DNA from: an uncultured Clostridia bacterium
GTDB lineage: Bacteria; Bacillota; Clostridia; Saccharofermentanales; Saccharofermentanaceae
DNA: 5,584 nt
Assembly: GCA_946405115.1 (NCBI GenBank)
Contig: CAMJGB010000128.1
Coordinates: 1-5,584, forward strand
Direction: 5' to 3'
The position numbers and the translations under genes were made by a program. The notes under the pieces were generated by a model. It worked only from the letters and a program-made list of their open reading frames with translations. It did no database searches and was not told the DNA's origin. Positions within the stretch are counted from its first letter, which is position 1, and each line of letters starts with the position of its first letter. Below are positions 4,911-5,584 of the stretch, in pieces.

Positions 4911-5584
4911 ATGTACGCACCATATCCCGAGAATATGATGGAATCCATCAAGAAGGTGGAAGCAACACGTGAAGCTCGTATGAAGACCGAGCCCAGAAGA
5001 CTTACCGCTGATGAGAAGGATGCTCTCCTTGAGCAGTTCCATCCTGACTATAACCCCGAGTCATTTGCTGAGATCAAGGTTGGTCCCAACAAGGGCCAGA
5101 AGGCTCCTGTTGAGCTCGCTGAGATGCTCCATTCAACAAGCCGTCTTATGACAGATAAGGTTGATATCAGCAAGATCGATTACGACGTAGACGTACTCGT
5201 TATCGGCGGAGGCGGAGCTGGTTCTTCATGCGCTATCGAGGCTCACAATGCAGGCGCTAACGTAATGATCGTTACAAAGCTCCGTATCGGTGACGCTAAC
5301 ACAATGATGGCTGAGGGTGGTATCCAGGCTGCAGATAAGGAGAACGATTCTCCTGTACAGCACTACCTCGACGCTTTCGGCGGCGGTCACTTCAAGGCTA
5401 AGCCTGAGCTCGTTAAGAGACTTACATCTGAGGCTCCTGATGCAATTCAGTGGCTCAACAGATTGGGCGTTGAGTTCGATAAGGAAGAGGACGGCAGAAT
5501 GGTTACAACACACGGCGGCGGTACTTCCAGAAAGAGAATGCACGCAGCTAAGGACTATTCCGGTGCTGAGATCATGAGAACTCT
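4911..5584 (+). CDS. SdhA/FrdA-family FAD flavoprotein, N-terminal part (3' end outside window)
   Basis: The frame is open from the ATG at 4911 to the window end, giving 224 residues; the final CT codes Leu whatever the next base is. After a charged 90-residue N-terminal extension comes the FAD-binding strand-turn-helix DVLVIGGGGAGSSCAIEA (93-111, GxGxxG at 99-104). Next is NTMMAEGGIQAA (130-141), matching the HTVAAEGG region of FrdA but with Asn130 where the covalent-FAD His would be. The GGGTSRKRMHAAKDYSG segment (202-218) then matches the FrdA/NadB/TfrA stretch that ends in AADRTG. The family (succinate dehydrogenase, fumarate reductase, L-aspartate oxidase and related 2-enoate reductases) is clear. 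The catalytic His/Arg residues lie beyond the edge, so the substrate is unknown. Having an SdhB-like partner directly upstream favours a fumarate-reductase-type enzyme over NadB. There is no signal peptide or Tat motif, so it should be cytoplasmic. Confidence 0.9.
   Translation, partial: MYAPYPENMMESIKKVEATREARMKTEPRRLTADEKDALLEQFHPDYNPESFAEIKVGPNKGQKAPVELAEMLHSTSRLMTDKVDISKIDYDVDVLVIGGGGAGSSCAIEAHNAGANVMIVTKLRIGDANTMMAEGGIQAADKENDSPVQHYLDAFGGGHFKAKPELVKRLTSEAPDAIQWLNRLGVEFDKEEDGRMVTTHGGGTSRKRMHAAKDYSGAEIMRT

Noticed and set aside
5226..5577. Open frames on both strands inside the flavoprotein gene (5226-5543 minus, 5317-5577 plus)
   Set aside because: The true frame is the one starting at 4911, which runs off the window end and encodes an intact FAD-binding motif; the others are shadows.

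Overview
The window is a dense, one-strand (+) gene cluster of soluble, iron-sulfur-rich redox proteins with no gap longer than about 20 bases between genes. It holds, in order: the C-terminal 280 residues of an HdrA-type flavin/iron-sulfur protein (cut by the left edge), FlxD/MvhD, FlxC, FlxB, FlxA, a small [2Fe-2S]+2x[4Fe-4S] protein of the SdhB/FrdB/HdrC type, and the first 224 residues of an SdhA/FrdA-type FAD protein (cut by the right edge). Every gene has a readable Shine-Dalgarno sequence. The first four genes overlap one another by 1 to 13 bases. There is no RNA gene, mobile element, CRISPR array, promoter or terminator that I can support.

Organism: the use of HdrA with FlxABCD, the many oxygen-sensitive cluster motifs, AAGGAGG-type ribosome binding sites, moderate base composition and a strong preference for AAG (Lys) and AGA (Arg) codons suggest a strictly anaerobic bacterium, most likely a fermentative Clostridia-like Firmicute. 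This is inference from style and content; no taxonomic marker is present.

How the genes may work together: in known Flx-Hdr systems, FlxA takes electrons from (or gives them to) NAD(P)(H), FlxB/FlxC relay them through [4Fe-4S] clusters, FlxD passes them to HdrA, and the HdrA flavin bifurcates them between low-potential ferredoxin and a high-potential acceptor normally reached through HdrB/HdrC. Here the genes that follow FlxA are not HdrB/HdrC but a fumarate reductase/succinate dehydrogenase-like pair. In that pair the iron-sulfur protein has an SdhB-like N-terminus and an HdrC-like two-cluster C-terminus. The most interesting reading is a cytoplasmic, membrane-anchor-free complex in which HdrA-FlxABCD is wired to a fumarate-reductase-type flavoprotein, linking NADH, ferredoxin and an unknown organic acceptor or donor. 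The flavoprotein carries Asn where the covalent-FAD His of classical SdhA/FrdA sits, and has a roughly 90-residue N-terminal extension. Its substrate-site residues lie outside the window, so the substrate cannot be named.
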